A DNA stretch of 64,000 bases from positions 62,001-126,000 of the forward strand of contig CAQIBN010000003.1 of assembly GCA_948805675.1 (NCBI GenBank). The letters run 5' to 3'. Position 1 is the stretch's first letter. Each line of letters starts with the position of its first letter. Shown piece after piece: positions 26,388-34,125 of this stretch. Position numbers and translations under genes: made by a program. The notes below the pieces were generated by a model. That model was given only the letters and a program-made list of their open reading frames with translations. It ran no database searches and was not told where the DNA came from. Origin of the DNA: an uncultured Clostridia bacterium (GTDB lineage: Bacteria; Bacillota; Clostridia; TANB77; CAG-508).

Positions 26388-26463
26388 GCGGGAATAGCTC
26401 AGTTGATAGAGCGCTGCCTTGCCAAGGCAGAGGTCGCGGGTTTGAGCCCCGTTTCCCGCTCCA
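26388..26463 (+). tRNA. tRNA-Gly (anticodon GCC)
   Basis: The acceptor arms GCGGGAA / TTCCCGC pair fully and the CCA end is encoded. The anticodon stem CTGCC / GGCAG encloses TTGCCAA with GCC at 26421-26423. The T-arm is present with one imperfect position (GGTTTGAGCCC). Confidence 0.96.
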
Positions 26464-26605
26464 AATTTTATTATATGAATTTTAAAAATTTAGTGTCATA
26501 TACGATATATTTCTGCATATAATAAAGTATAAGCAAATGATGATAAACTTAATTGCCTATAGTTATGAAATACATGAAACTTATATAAAGCTATAAATTC
26601 TATAT

Positions 26606-26680
26606 GGCGTTGTAGCCAAGTGGTAAGGCACGAGTCTGCAAAACTCTGATTCGGCGGTTCGAATCCGCCCAACGCCTCCA
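26606..26680 (+). tRNA. tRNA-Cys (anticodon GCA)
   Basis: The acceptor arms GGCGTTG / CAACGCC pair, the discriminator is T and CCA is encoded. The anticodon stem GAGTC / pairs with AACTC around a loop with GCA at 26638-26640. The T-arm is GGCGGTTCGAATCCGCC. The repeat-bordered accessory island begins directly after it. Confidence 0.96.
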
Positions 26681-26850
26681 TAGAAAAGTATGTAAACATT
26701 GGTAAATCAACGTTTACACACTTTTATTTGTTTTTTTATTAAAAAATGTGACCAGTATTTTCAGTACTTTTAGGGTTTAAATTTTCCAGTTCTTCTAAAA
26801 TGTACTTAACACAAACTTAACATTTGAACTTCTTTATACTTAACATAGAA
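26681..26850. repeat. Direct repeat, copy next to tRNA-Cys
   Basis: About 165 bases that recur at 28999-29165 with roughly 80% identity by eye. Shared parts are the hairpin, the phrase CCAGTATTTTCAGTACTTTT and the double motif ACTTAACAC-A-AACTTAACA. Each copy is preceded by GCCTCCA, in this copy the 3' end of tRNA-Cys. Confidence 0.7.
26685..26732 (+). terminator. Terminator after tRNA-Cys
   Basis: A stem with two mismatches, AAGTATGTAAACATTG / CAACGTTTACACACTT, followed by TTATTTGTTTTTTT. The same hairpin occurs again at about 29003-29050. Confidence 0.7.
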
Positions 26851-26871
26851 AGCACTAAAATAATAATATTA

Positions 26872-28458
26872 TTACTTATAATAACTGTTTATCAAATAAT
26901 TATTTAATCCATCATAATGTATTATCTTAAAATTTCTATCAGGTGATTCTATATTTAATTCCGTTGTTTTTGACATTACCATAATATGTTCTATTGCGTA
27001 AGAAGTATCAGCTTTGCAAAATGTAATAAAATCTTCTAAATTTTCTTTTTCGATTCTAATTCTTTTCTCAAATTTTTCAATATATCCTTTTGGGCTTTTA
27101 ACAAATTTTTTTAAATCATTAGACAGTCTAGATTCTGTCAATGATGTGGATATGAATTTTGCTTCAACATCAAATATAATATGTTTATCATAATCTACTA
27201 CAATGATATCCCATTCATTATCACCAATATTCTTTCTACCAAAGATGTCCTTTGTTTTTCTATTTGTAAATACTGTTCGATTTTGAATTATATTTTCAAA
27301 TATCTTTAACACATCTATTTCAAATAATTTTGATATATTTTCAATGATTTTCTCTACTTCTATTAAAATATTGTCTTTGTTCTCACATATATATGGAACT
27401 AACCCTATAGAATATACATTATTCCAATAATTTCTAGAATTGATAATAAATCCCTTTACTATTATATAGTAATCTTTCCCAATATCTATTATTGGAACAG
27501 TATCTAATCTATACTTTCCACTATTTTTATATAATTCTTTCTCATCAACATCAATATTGTATTTTGTTAAAACACATTCTTTATGAAATAGATTTAAGTC
27601 AATATCGTTATAAGTATCTAATAATATAGAATCGAATTGTTTTTTTGAAATTTTACTTCTCACTAAATTTCTTTGTTTAGAACTATTAATTAATCCACTC
27701 ATTAAATTGCAATAATTTTGAAACGATATTCCTTTTTCTAAGCGAAATACATTATTGAAACTTTTATTTTTCTCTTTACCTATTCCAGAATCATAATTAG
27801 TATATGAATTATTTTTGTTAGTACTATTACGCATATTTGGTACCATAGTACAAATCGAATCAATATCATTAGGAAATATTTGAAATGTAGAAATTCCATT
27901 TTCATAACTTTGTGAAAATCTGTTTCTAGAGTTGTAAAATGTAAAAATTGCATAATAATATAGCAATATAGAATATCTTTTGTAATAGCGATTTTTAATA
28001 TTAAAACATATTTTTCTATTATCTTTTATAATTGCTGTTTCTATCATAGACTTTATTTTTCTTCCCATTAAGTCTGCAACAGAACAAGAATACGTTATTT
28101 CTCTTAATATATCTTCGTCTGTAATATTTTCTAATTTTAAATTAGAATTCATAATTCTTATTTCTTCTAATTTTGAATATATAGAACCTAAAAACAATAT
28201 TAATTTTTCACAACTATATTTTTTGTATAATTTATTAGTAAAAACCTCAAAAATTTTTAATATTTTTTTGAACTTTTGATGAATAATTTCCTGATTGTCA
28301 ATATCATTAAATCCAAAAAAGTAATGATTATTAAATAATATAAAATCTTTAGTTAATCCTAAGGAAATTAGAACATTTTGGCAATATTTAAAGTTTATAT
28401 CATTAATATTTATATCTTTTAAATTAAAAAGTTTATCGTTATTTATCAAATTTTCCAT
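26872..28458 (-). CDS. Unrecognised protein with PD-(D/E)XK-nuclease-like motif
   Basis: A 528-residue cytoplasmic protein that I do not recognise. Near the C-terminus, NEWDIIVVDYDKHIIFDVEAKF has Asp, a spacer of about a dozen residues and E-A-K on a predicted strand, the core of PD-(D/E)XK nucleases (restriction and repair enzymes). No other catalytic or membrane motif is evident. It lies alone, opposite to its neighbours, in the island after tRNA-Cys, where defence genes would be expected. The start at 28458 has GGAG six bases before; the ATG four codons upstream has none. A function as a nuclease or restriction enzyme is inference. Confidence 0.6.
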   Translation of the reverse strand: MENLINNDKLFNLKDININDINFKYCQNVLISLGLTKDFILFNNHYFFGFNDIDNQEIIHQKFKKILKIFEVFTNKLYKKYSCEKLILFLGSIYSKLEEIRIMNSNLKLENITDEDILREITYSCSVADLMGRKIKSMIETAIIKDNRKICFNIKNRYYKRYSILLYYYAIFTFYNSRNRFSQSYENGISTFQIFPNDIDSICTMVPNMRNSTNKNNSYTNYDSGIGKEKNKSFNNVFRLEKGISFQNYCNLMSGLINSSKQRNLVRSKISKKQFDSILLDTYNDIDLNLFHKECVLTKYNIDVDEKELYKNSGKYRLDTVPIIDIGKDYYIIVKGFIINSRNYWNNVYSIGLVPYICENKDNILIEVEKIIENISKLFEIDVLKIFENIIQNRTVFTNRKTKDIFGRKNIGDNEWDIIVVDYDKHIIFDVEAKFISTSLTESRLSNDLKKFVKSPKGYIEKFEKRIRIEKENLEDFITFCKADTSYAIEHIMVMSKTTELNIESPDRNFKIIHYDGLNNYLINSYYK

Positions 28459-28508
28459 TAATTGCTCCATAATTTATATTTCAATTAAAATAATTATTGT
28501 ATGTTTGC

Positions 28509-28537
28509 TTGTATTTTCTTAAAAAATGCTATATAGT
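28509..28537 (+). promoter_or_regulatory. Promoter of small hydrophobic peptide gene 1
   Basis: TTGTAT at 28509-28514, a 17-bp spacer, TATAGT at 28532-28537. The paralogous locus has TTGAGT and TATAGT with the same spacing. Confidence 0.55.
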
Positions 28538-28616
28538 ATTATTTATAGAAAATGAGATAAGTAGTTGTGTTGCCACTTTACTCGATAGCTTGCTATCAGA
28601 AAGTGAGGTGGTGTTT

Positions 28617-28730
28617 ATGAGTTTTATATTGTACTTATTAATTACCTTAATGGTATCGTTGACCATAAACGTAGCCTTATTGACAATTATATACATACAA
28701 TATGTTAATAGAATTTTAGATAAGGAATAA
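28617..28730 (+). CDS. Small hydrophobic peptide, candidate type I toxin 1
   Basis: A 37-residue peptide: one membrane helix with the core LTINVALLTIIYI, then a short charged tail, NRILDKE. The paralogue at 31110 shares TINVALLT, and its leader also ends in GTGAGGTGGTGTTT before ATG. In both leaders CCAC (or CCACC) upstream can pair with GTGG of the ribosome binding site, with a stable small hairpin between. A convergent promoter and shared bidirectional hairpin lie downstream. This is the layout of type I toxin genes such as Fst/par. The peptide is not a recognised family member, and toxicity is inferred. Confidence 0.6.
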   Translation: MSFILYLLITLMVSLTINVALLTIIYIQYVNRILDKE

Positions 28731-28820
28731 AAATAACAACACATTCTACTTTTTGACCGAAGGGAATGTGTTGTTATTGCTATATAGTGGTAACCATATT
28801 GCTATGGTTTCTCATTTTCT
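28730..28820 (-). ncRNA. Predicted antisense RNA of candidate toxin-antitoxin locus 1
   Basis: A near-perfect minus-strand promoter would start an RNA at about 28820 that ends at the shared hairpin, about 90 bases long and without a reading frame. It contains an inner hairpin, CCATAGCAATATGG. CAACACA in it is complementary to TGTGTTG in the leader of the peptide mRNA, and its 3' hairpin overlaps the mRNA end. Confidence 0.5.
28732..28778. terminator. Bidirectional terminator between peptide 1 and its antisense RNA
   Basis: Perfect 15-bp stem AATAACAACACATTC / GAATGTGTTGTTATT with a 17-base loop. On the minus strand it is followed by TTTATT; on the plus strand the T-run is poor. Confidence 0.7.
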
Positions 28821-28826
28821 ATTCTT

Positions 28827-28855
28827 ATTATACACAGATTTATTAATTTTGTCAA
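28827..28855 (-). promoter_or_regulatory. Promoter of antisense RNA 1
   Basis: On the minus strand: TTGACA (28855-28850), a 17-bp spacer ending in CTGTG, TATAAT (28832-28827). Consensus at all twelve positions. Confidence 0.75.
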
Positions 28856-28998
28856 ATGTGAAAATTATATGAGGTAACATCACATAAAATTTTACTAGTA
28901 AAATGAACTTAACACAAACTTAACACATCAATTTTTAATGCAAAAAAGTCAGTGTTATCAAGGGATTAAAGAGTTAACTCGTCTGATGATAGCCTCCA

Positions 28999-29165
28999 AG
29001 AGAAAGTGTGTAAGTATTGATAAATCAACGTTTACACACTTTTGTTTGTTTTCTGATTGAAAAATGAGTCCAGTATTTTCAGTACTTTTAAAGCTTAAAT
29101 TTTTTTAATCTTTTAAAATGAACTTAACACAGACTTAACATTTATATATATTTATACTTAACATT
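28999..29165. repeat. Direct repeat, second copy
   Basis: Partner of the repeat at 26681-26850. It is also preceded by GCCTCCA (28992-28998), although no intact tRNA is present. A shorter, third match of the ACTTAACACAAACTTAACAC motif lies at about 28905-28925. Arrangement resembles the ends of an integrated element, but no integrase gene is seen. Confidence 0.65.
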
Positions 29166-29248
29166 TTTAATTAAAAATTAGTATATTTTAAAATTATACT
29201 ATTTAATATTTACTATGATAAAGTATTAAAATTTATCAAAAAATTCAT

Positions 29249-29277
29249 TTGACAGCTAAAAAAAAATATGTTATTAT
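29249..29277 (+). promoter_or_regulatory. Promoter of a small RNA
   Basis: TTGACA at 29249-29254, a 17-bp spacer, TATTAT at 29272-29277. Confidence 0.65.
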
Positions 29278-29283
29278 ATATAT

Positions 29284-29363
29284 AGCTTAAGCAAATGTGT
29301 CATAGGTCGTATGAGACATTTATGTAACTGGTGTGTGTAACTGCAATTACACATACTTTTTTT
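29284..29363 (+). ncRNA. Predicted small RNA with two hairpins
   Basis: Transcript of about 80 bases from the promoter at 29249. The first hairpin pairs AAATGTGTCAT with ATGAGACATTT; the second pairs GTGTGTGTAA with TTACACATAC and is followed by seven T, a good terminator. TGTGTCAT at 29296-29303 is the exact complement of the first eight bases (ATGACACA) of the 24-codon frame transcribed towards it from 29538. No protein frame is evident. Confidence 0.55.
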
Positions 29364-29374
29364 ATGTCAAAATA

Positions 29375-29429
29375 AGAAGCAGGAAAGCCCCGTAAAACTT
29401 TCCCACTTTCGACTATGTATGACGCTTCT
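29375..29429 (-). terminator. Terminator for the minus-strand 24-codon gene
   Basis: Read on the minus strand, an outer stem AGAAGC / GCTTCT and an inner stem GGAAAG / CTTTCC are followed by TTATTTTG. It lies back to back with the small-RNA terminator. Confidence 0.5.
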
Positions 29430-29463
29430 AGTCTCTACTCTTTTTGTATTCTTCAAGTTTTGT

Positions 29464-29538
29464 TTAAAGTATGATGTTTTTTTCTTTTTCAGCTAATAAC
29501 TTTTCAATCAATTCTCGAATAAGCTCGGTTTGTGTCAT
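29464..29538 (-). CDS. 24-residue amphipathic peptide gene
   Basis: A short frame, beginning MTQTELIRELIEKLLAEK and ending in Ile-Ile-Leu, that would form one amphipathic helix. Support comes from signals, not length: GGAAAGGGGGG lies 8 bases before the ATG, a hairpin (AACCTTT / AAAGGT) sits in its leader, AT-rich promoter-like sequence lies at about 29600-29640, and a terminator follows. The small RNA at 29284 is transcribed towards it and matches its start codon region. It may be the protein half of another type I toxin-antitoxin pair. I do not recognise the peptide. Confidence 0.45.
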   Translation of the reverse strand: MTQTELIRELIEKLLAEKEKNIIL

Positions 29539-29605
29539 TGCATTTGCCCCCCTTTCCGTCCTTATGTAAGAACTACCTTTGACAGCGAAAGGTTGCTATT
29601 ATATT

Positions 29606-30022
29606 ATAATATTTTTTTAACCAATACAAGCGAACATCTTTAAACAGTACAATTTTATGATATACTATTATATAATTCATCATAATGTAAGAAAAAAATT
29701 AAAAGAATGTGATAAAACTTTTTTTGAGCAAACAAATTCTATATTTAGTAGATTATATGGAGATAAATATAAAAATGTAATTAGAGATGATATAATGCAT
29801 AATTCTAGTAGTTTTTTTCCTAAATTTACACCTACAGATGACTTTAAAGGGTGGAAATTTGAACAAGCAATAAGCATAAAAGAAGGGTTTGAAATAATAG
29901 TTAAAATATGTAATATATTAGAAGAAAATTCAAATATATTAAGAGAGAAATTAGCTGATTTTTTTCAAAAAAAGGGACTGAAAAGTATAAAGAAAAAGCA
30001 AAATATATTAAAATTATTATAA
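29606..30022 (+). pseudogene. Fragment with HEPN-like motif
   Basis: An open frame from about 29620 to 30022 lacks a ribosome binding site; the first ATG is 29657. The text IRDDIMHNSSSFFPKF contains R-x4-H, the core of HEPN ribonuclease domains, within a helical segment, and resembles the HEPN families found in abortive-infection systems. About 120 residues remain, so the N-terminal part is probably lost. It lies beside an AbiTii remnant. A short intact gene is possible but lacks start signals. Confidence 0.45.
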
Positions 30023-30078
30023 ATCAATTATTGAGATAGAATATATATTTAATATATATTCTTATTATAGGTGGGGGA

Positions 30079-30747
30079 ATGGCAAAAAGTAAAATAATAA
30101 AAGAATTAGCAAATAAAGAAATATCTATTGAAGTAGAATTAAACAGGTTACTAATTATTGCATCAGATATTGATAATAAAGAACTTATACAATGAGCAAA
30201 AAATGAATCGAATGGATAGCAAGATAAAAAGAAAATTCCAAATTACCATAATGCTGGATTAGGGCAAATTATATATTCTGGAATAAATGGAAGATTAGAA
30301 GTAAAAAATCAGCCATTGCCCTATAATTCTATAGATAAAGAACTTATTGAACAATTAGGAAAAAGTAAGTTCCCAGAAGATATAGCTACAATTGACCAAT
30401 TTGCAACAGAAGACAATAGGAATATTGGAAAAGACTTAACATTCCTTGCTGGAAATGTATAAAAGAACACATCTATTCAGTGTTTAAGTATATATATGAA
30501 TTACTCCAGGGAAGTTTTCATTGGGATTTTATCTTCAATTAGAACAAAATTGATAGAATTAGTTATAGCCTTAGATAAAGAATTTGGAAATTTAGATAAC
30601 TTAGATATTGATGTTAATGAAAAAGATTTAAAAGAATTAAATAGAAAAATTGATGTTATTATTTTTCAAGATGATTCTATACAAATTGGAGATAACAATA
30701 AACTTAAAGATAATTTATTCAATAAGTTAGGAGGAAAGCAACAATGA
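30079..30747 (+). pseudogene. AbiTii-type abortive infection gene with three nonsense codons
   Basis: One frame from ATG 30079 (after GGTGGGGG) to 30747 encodes an AbiTii-like protein. It is broken by TGA (30193), TAG (30217) and TAA (30460), with no frameshift. The family text can be read through: LLIIASDIDNKELIQ, stop, AKNESNG, stop, QDKKKIPNYHNAGLG. AbiTii proteins have Trp and Tyr at the first two stop positions (the EW and ELNGY motifs), so these are point mutations of TGG and TAT or TAC. The C-terminal GILSSIRTKLIELVIALDKEFG is typical as well. The family is linked to phage abortive infection. The last 84 codons could still be translated from ATG 30496. Confidence 0.7.
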
Positions 30748-30941
30748 GTATTAATATTGGAGATAATAATAAGATTAAAAATTATACTTTTGCAGAAAAT
30801 ACGAATATTGAAAATGAAAAAAAGGAAGGATTTTGGAAATCTGTGTTAATAAATATCACCTCAGACTTATTATGGAAGATATTAGGATTAATATTTTCTG
30901 GGGGAATAATTACTTTTATAGTTTATATTTTCATTAAATAA
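30744..30941 (+). CDS. Small protein with one C-terminal membrane helix, partner of the AbiTii gene
   Basis: A 65-residue protein: INIGDNNKIKNYTFAENTNI, a polar turn-rich start of the kind often found next to AbiTii-like proteins, then an amphipathic segment and one strong membrane helix (about residues 43-63). Its ATG overlaps the upstream stop (ATGA), so the two were an operon. The end of the AbiTii frame repeats the same words (QIGDNNKLKDN), which suggests that the two proteins shared an interaction surface. Function unknown. Confidence 0.5.
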   Translation: MSINIGDNNKIKNYTFAENTNIENEKKEGFWKSVLINITSDLLWKILGLIFSGGIITFIVYIFIK

Positions 30942-30995
30942 TAAGCGGAAATCTAGAAATAGTTCCAAATTTTTGCGAAAGTTTGTAATAATTTC

Positions 30996-31024
30996 TTGAG
31001 TTAATTGTCGATATAGTGTATAGT
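30996..31024 (+). promoter_or_regulatory. Promoter of small hydrophobic peptide gene 2
   Basis: TTGAGT at 30996-31001, a 17-bp spacer, TATAGT at 31019-31024. Confidence 0.6.
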
Positions 31025-31109
31025 AAGTGTTATAGGAAATGAGAATAAGCAGATGTGGTTTGCCACCGTACATAGCAGAGTTCATCTCTGGGAAAGTGAG
31101 GTGGTGTTT

Positions 31110-31214
31110 ATGGTAGATTTTTTATTATTCCTGATTATAGGATTTATGATTTCTGTAACTATAAACGTAGCCTTATTGACTGTTATATTTATAATGTGGA
31201 CAAATAAGGAATAA
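31110..31214 (+). CDS. Small hydrophobic peptide, candidate type I toxin 2
   Basis: A 34-residue peptide with one membrane helix, FMISVTINVALLTVIFIMW, and the tail TNKE. Paralogue of the peptide at 28617; the two leaders, ribosome binding regions and antisense promoters are alike although much of the sequence between has diverged. The leader can fold CCACC onto GGTGG of the ribosome binding site, around a stem CAGAG / CTCTG. TGTGGTTT occurs in the leader (31054) and again downstream in the antisense gene (31280), giving eight bases of perfect complementarity between the two RNAs, as with the direct repeats of the par/Fst module. Confidence 0.6.
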   Translation: MVDFLLFLIIGFMISVTINVALLTVIFIMWTNKE

Positions 31215-31221
31215 AATAAAC

Positions 31222-31298
31222 AAACACATCTGTTAACTTTGGCGAGTTAGATGTGCTTAATCTCTCGGCAAGCCACGTTTGTGGTTTACGTTTCCTAT
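31222..31298 (-). ncRNA. Predicted antisense RNA of candidate toxin-antitoxin locus 2
   Basis: RNA of about 77 bases from a consensus minus-strand promoter, ending at a hairpin (CACATCT / AGATGTG, with AACT / AGTT inside). It carries AAACCACA, complementary to the leader of the peptide mRNA, and ACGTGGCTTGCC, partly complementary to GCCACCGT in the same leader. Confidence 0.5.
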
Positions 31299-31304
31299 AT
31301 TTAT

Positions 31305-31333
31305 ATTATACACAGATTTTTAATTTTTGTCAA
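31305..31333 (-). promoter_or_regulatory. Promoter of antisense RNA 2
   Basis: On the minus strand: TTGACA (31333-31328), a 17-bp spacer ending in CTGTG, TATAAT (31310-31305). Same elements as in locus 1. Confidence 0.75.
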
Positions 31334-31375
31334 ACAAAACTTTTTTACTGTTTTTACTGTAGTTAAGAGGTATAC

Positions 31376-32341
31376 ATGAAACAAATAAATAAATCAAAAA
31401 AAGTATTAAAGATACTCCCTTGGTATATGGGGATTTCATATGGATTATTATTTTATACTCCAATAAGTACATTATTTTTTACAATAGCTAAAAATTTAAG
31501 TTTATCGCAAATAACAATGCTTGGAACCATTTCAACATTAATAAGCATAATATCTCAACCATTTATTCTAAAAATTATGAAGAAAATTGGTAACACATAT
31601 TCTATACGTATAGGCTCTTTGATGTTATTAATATCAGTATTATGTATTACTTTGGGAAATTTTTATATAATAATGTTGGGATTTATAGTAGAGTCAATAG
31701 CTTTTGTTTTTAATGATATGATAAATATAATACTTCGTAATAATTTAAAATTTTTAAATAGAGATAATGAATATATTAAATATAAAAACAAATCATTTTT
31801 GATCTATTCAATTTTAACGGCAATAATAGCATTATTAGCAAGTTATTTATTTAATTTAAATCACTACCTTCCTATGTTTTCTTGTGCTGGTTCTTGTATA
31901 ATAATATTTTTAATGTCTTTATTTATAAATGATGTAAAAATAATAAGTACAGAAAAATTTAAAGAGAAAAGTAATTTTAATAAAAGTATATTAAAAAATA
32001 AAATAATACTTAATATTATTTTATTTTTTGGAATAATAAGAGCATGCATAGCTTTAGGATTTAGTAATACAGAGCTATTTATACAAGATAATTTAAAAAA
32101 TTTTTTTAATGTTACAAATACAACATATTATTTTGGTATAATCATATTTATATCAAGAATAGTAAGAATTATATCTAACATAATTTTTAATAAAGTATAT
32201 ATTAAATTTAGAGAAAAATTAATTTATATATTACCTATTTTACTATTAATATCATTTATTTTACTAATATTTAGTTATTATTCAATAAGTAATTTTTTAT
32301 TTTGCATGAAATATCAACATTTTGTCGATATTTATCAATAG
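31376..32341 (+). pseudogene. MFS-type transporter, shortened at the C-terminus
   Basis: A 321-residue protein with about nine or ten hydrophobic helices. The start LPWYMGISYGLLFYTPISTLFFT with TIAKNLSLSQI and the spacing of helices resemble major facilitator superfamily exporters. These usually have twelve helices and about 400 residues, so the last two or three helices are missing; the final residues (KYQHFVDIYQ) look like out-of-frame sequence. The start has AAGAGGTAT before the ATG. It is probably a decayed gene in the island. The substrate cannot be inferred. Confidence 0.55.
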
Positions 32342-32526
32342 TTGAATTTTTAATATTTTCTTAAAACTTCAGTTGATTTTTTTTAGTTACATTAACCCTT
32401 TTTGTACTTAAACGTATAATTTTTTCTTTTTATTATTAAGTTTTTCAACTAATTACAGTTTCTATTTATTGTAATTTACTTTTCTAATTCTTTCTAAAAT
32501 TAGAGTAACAACTTACTAGTTATTTT

Positions 32527-33129
32527 TTATTCATTTGTATATTCTTTAATTCTTTCAAATATTTTTTTATGTCCATTTTGATTTGGATGCAGTCCGTCAA
32601 TAAAATCCTTTTTTTGTAAGACATCTTGCATTGGAATATATTTAATTTTATTTTCTCTACATAGTTTTTCTAATTCAGTATCATATTCAAAAATAACACT
32701 ATTATCATAATACTTATTAGGCTTCCATAAAAATTTTTTATCACTCTCTATTCTTGTTAATCCCAAAATGATAAGAGAAAATCCTTTATCTGTAATTTTT
32801 TTAGCAATTATTTCAATATTTGATTTATATTTGTTGACACTTGTTTTGTAATTTCCATTAAATTCTTGTGTATCATTTATTCCGATTGAAAGGATAATAA
32901 TATTATCAAATTCATCATGTATAAAACTATCTAAAATGTTATCAAGCTTATTTAGTATGTCATTGCTTGTATCACCTGGGAAACCTACTACATGTACAAG
33001 ATTATTGCATATCTTCGAATCATCTTTATTTACAATAAAATTCTTAAACATTGTAGAGTATCCACCACTTTTAAAATCTCCAATTCCATATGTAATACTG
33101 TCACCAATTATTATATAATTATTTTTCAT
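32527..33129 (-). CDS. SGNH/GDSL-family hydrolase
   Basis: A 200-residue esterase or lipase-like enzyme without a signal peptide. Block I is GDSITYGIGD with the catalytic Ser, block III is GINDT with Asn, and block V is DGLHPNQNGH with Asp and His. These are the four SGNH residues, and the length is normal for the family. Substrates range from acyl esters to acetylated carbohydrates and cannot be told here. I start at 33129, where GGGAGGG precedes the ATG; a longer frame upstream has no ribosome binding site. It stands alone on the minus strand. Confidence 0.85.
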   Translation of the reverse strand: MKNNYIIIGDSITYGIGDFKSGGYSTMFKNFIVNKDDSKICNNLVHVVGFPGDTSNDILNKLDNILDSFIHDEFDNIIILSIGINDTQEFNGNYKTSVNKYKSNIEIIAKKITDKGFSLIILGLTRIESDKKFLWKPNKYYDNSVIFEYDTELEKLCRENKIKYIPMQDVLQKKDFIDGLHPNQNGHKKIFERIKEYTNE

Positions 33130-33339
33130 ATTTCCCTCCCAATTAATATTTTGTAGTATGATTATGACACAAAAATTTAAAAAAATCAAAAATATAATGA
33201 ATATTTAAAAAATATAGCATAATTTTAAAGTTGTAATAAATGTTAAAGGAGTTTACTTTAATGTTTATAACAACTCTTCAATCAAAGCCTGATAATTAAA
33301 AAAATTCGTAAAAAAATGTGTCCAAAAACTTGACCTAAA

Positions 33340-33635
33340 TCCAGTATAAACCTGAAACGATTCTATATTCTTCTGATCCTCTAACTCTAGGATTAAAAGC
33401 TTCAATAAGAGGATTATTTTATGATTTCCATTCATTAATGAATGATGAGATTATTTTCTTACATATGCCTAAATATATACAAGATAAGGAATTTGAGTTA
33501 TCTGAAGAGGAATATAAAGAATTAGATAATTTAGCTAACTTAATGTTAAATCCTAATGAAAATTTCGATAATTTACAAGAGATTTGGAACAATACTTATA
33601 AATTTAGAATTATGTCAGGTGCATTAAATAGTTAA
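33340..33635 (+). pseudogene. 5'-truncated remnant of an unrecognised gene
   Basis: From about 33340 the frame reads YKPETILYSSDPLTLGLKAS and on into MNDEIIFLHMPKY with EEEYKELDNLANLMLNPNENF to a stop at 33635. It has no start codon with a ribosome binding site and an in-frame TAA lies just upstream, so only the C-terminal 98 residues remain. ATG 33438 could start a 65-residue product but has no Shine-Dalgarno. I do not recognise the family. A terminator follows, which suggests that the end of the gene is genuine. Confidence 0.45.
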
Positions 33636-33638
33636 AGA

Positions 33639-33666
33639 AATAGAGCATTTCTGCTCTATTTTTTTT
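33639..33666. terminator. Terminator, probably used from both sides
   Basis: Perfect 9-bp stem AATAGAGCA / TGCTCTATT, 4-base loop, T-run on the plus strand and an A-rich flank that gives Ts on the minus strand. Confidence 0.85.
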
Positions 33667-33939
33667 CTAAAAAGGCATATTATTATTTTCAGTTATTGGG
33701 AAATTGCTAATATTATTTTTTCTATTACTACTAAATTTTTCCTCTTGGTAGTCCAATTCTTCATCTTCATCAAAATCCTCAATATATCCATCTGAACATG
33801 TCATTAAAAATAAAGTCATTTCAAGAAATTCCTCATCAGACATTTTATCAATCATTTTCTTAAAACTATCTTTCATCCTTTTTATTTCATTTGAAAATAA
33901 AAAATTACTTTGTTTGTTATTATTTTTCTTCTTACTCAA
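33667..33939 (-). CDS. Small acidic protein of unknown function
   Basis: A 90-residue soluble protein: a Lys/Asn-rich start, a helical part (KRMKDSFKKMIDKMSDEEFLEMTLFLMT) and a strongly acidic tail (DFDEDEELDYQEE). I do not recognise it. The likely start is TTG at 33939: GGTGAT lies just before it, and a consensus promoter ends only about ten bases upstream. Upstream ATG (33957) overlaps the -10 box and cannot be translated from that promoter. The start remains uncertain. It borders the surface-protein locus and is transcribed away from it. Confidence 0.45.
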   Translation of the reverse strand: MSKKKNNNKQSNFLFSNEIKRMKDSFKKMIDKMSDEEFLEMTLFLMTCSDGYIEDFDEDEELDYQEEKFSSNRKNNISNFPITENNNMPF

Positions 33940-33955
33940 TTTTATCACCAAAAGC

Positions 33956-33984
33956 ATTATACAATGATATAATGAGTTTGACAA
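33956..33984 (-). promoter_or_regulatory. Promoter of the small acidic protein gene
   Basis: On the minus strand: TTGTCA (33984-33979), a 17-bp spacer, TATAAT (33961-33956). Confidence 0.6.
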
Positions 33985-34125
33985 TGCATTTTGTATCTTT
34001 TATTATTGCAAATTTTTTTGCAAAATTTTTTTATACATTTCTTTTAATATTTAAAATTAATAATATATTAAAACTATCAAACACTGCGGCAATTTGAAAA
34101 AAACAGAAAAATATACATAAAATGG

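Noticed and set aside
28932..28998. Degenerate tRNA gene ending in GCCTCCA
   Set aside because: No anticodon arm or T-arm can be folded upstream; only the 7-base end matches tRNA-Cys.
30079..30747. Stop-codon recoding in the AbiTii frame
   Set aside because: All three stop types are affected and other genes in the window end normally at them, so point-mutational decay is simpler.
33438..33635. Intact 65-residue gene
   Set aside because: The same frame extends further upstream with coding quality but without a start, so a 5'-truncated remnant is more likely.
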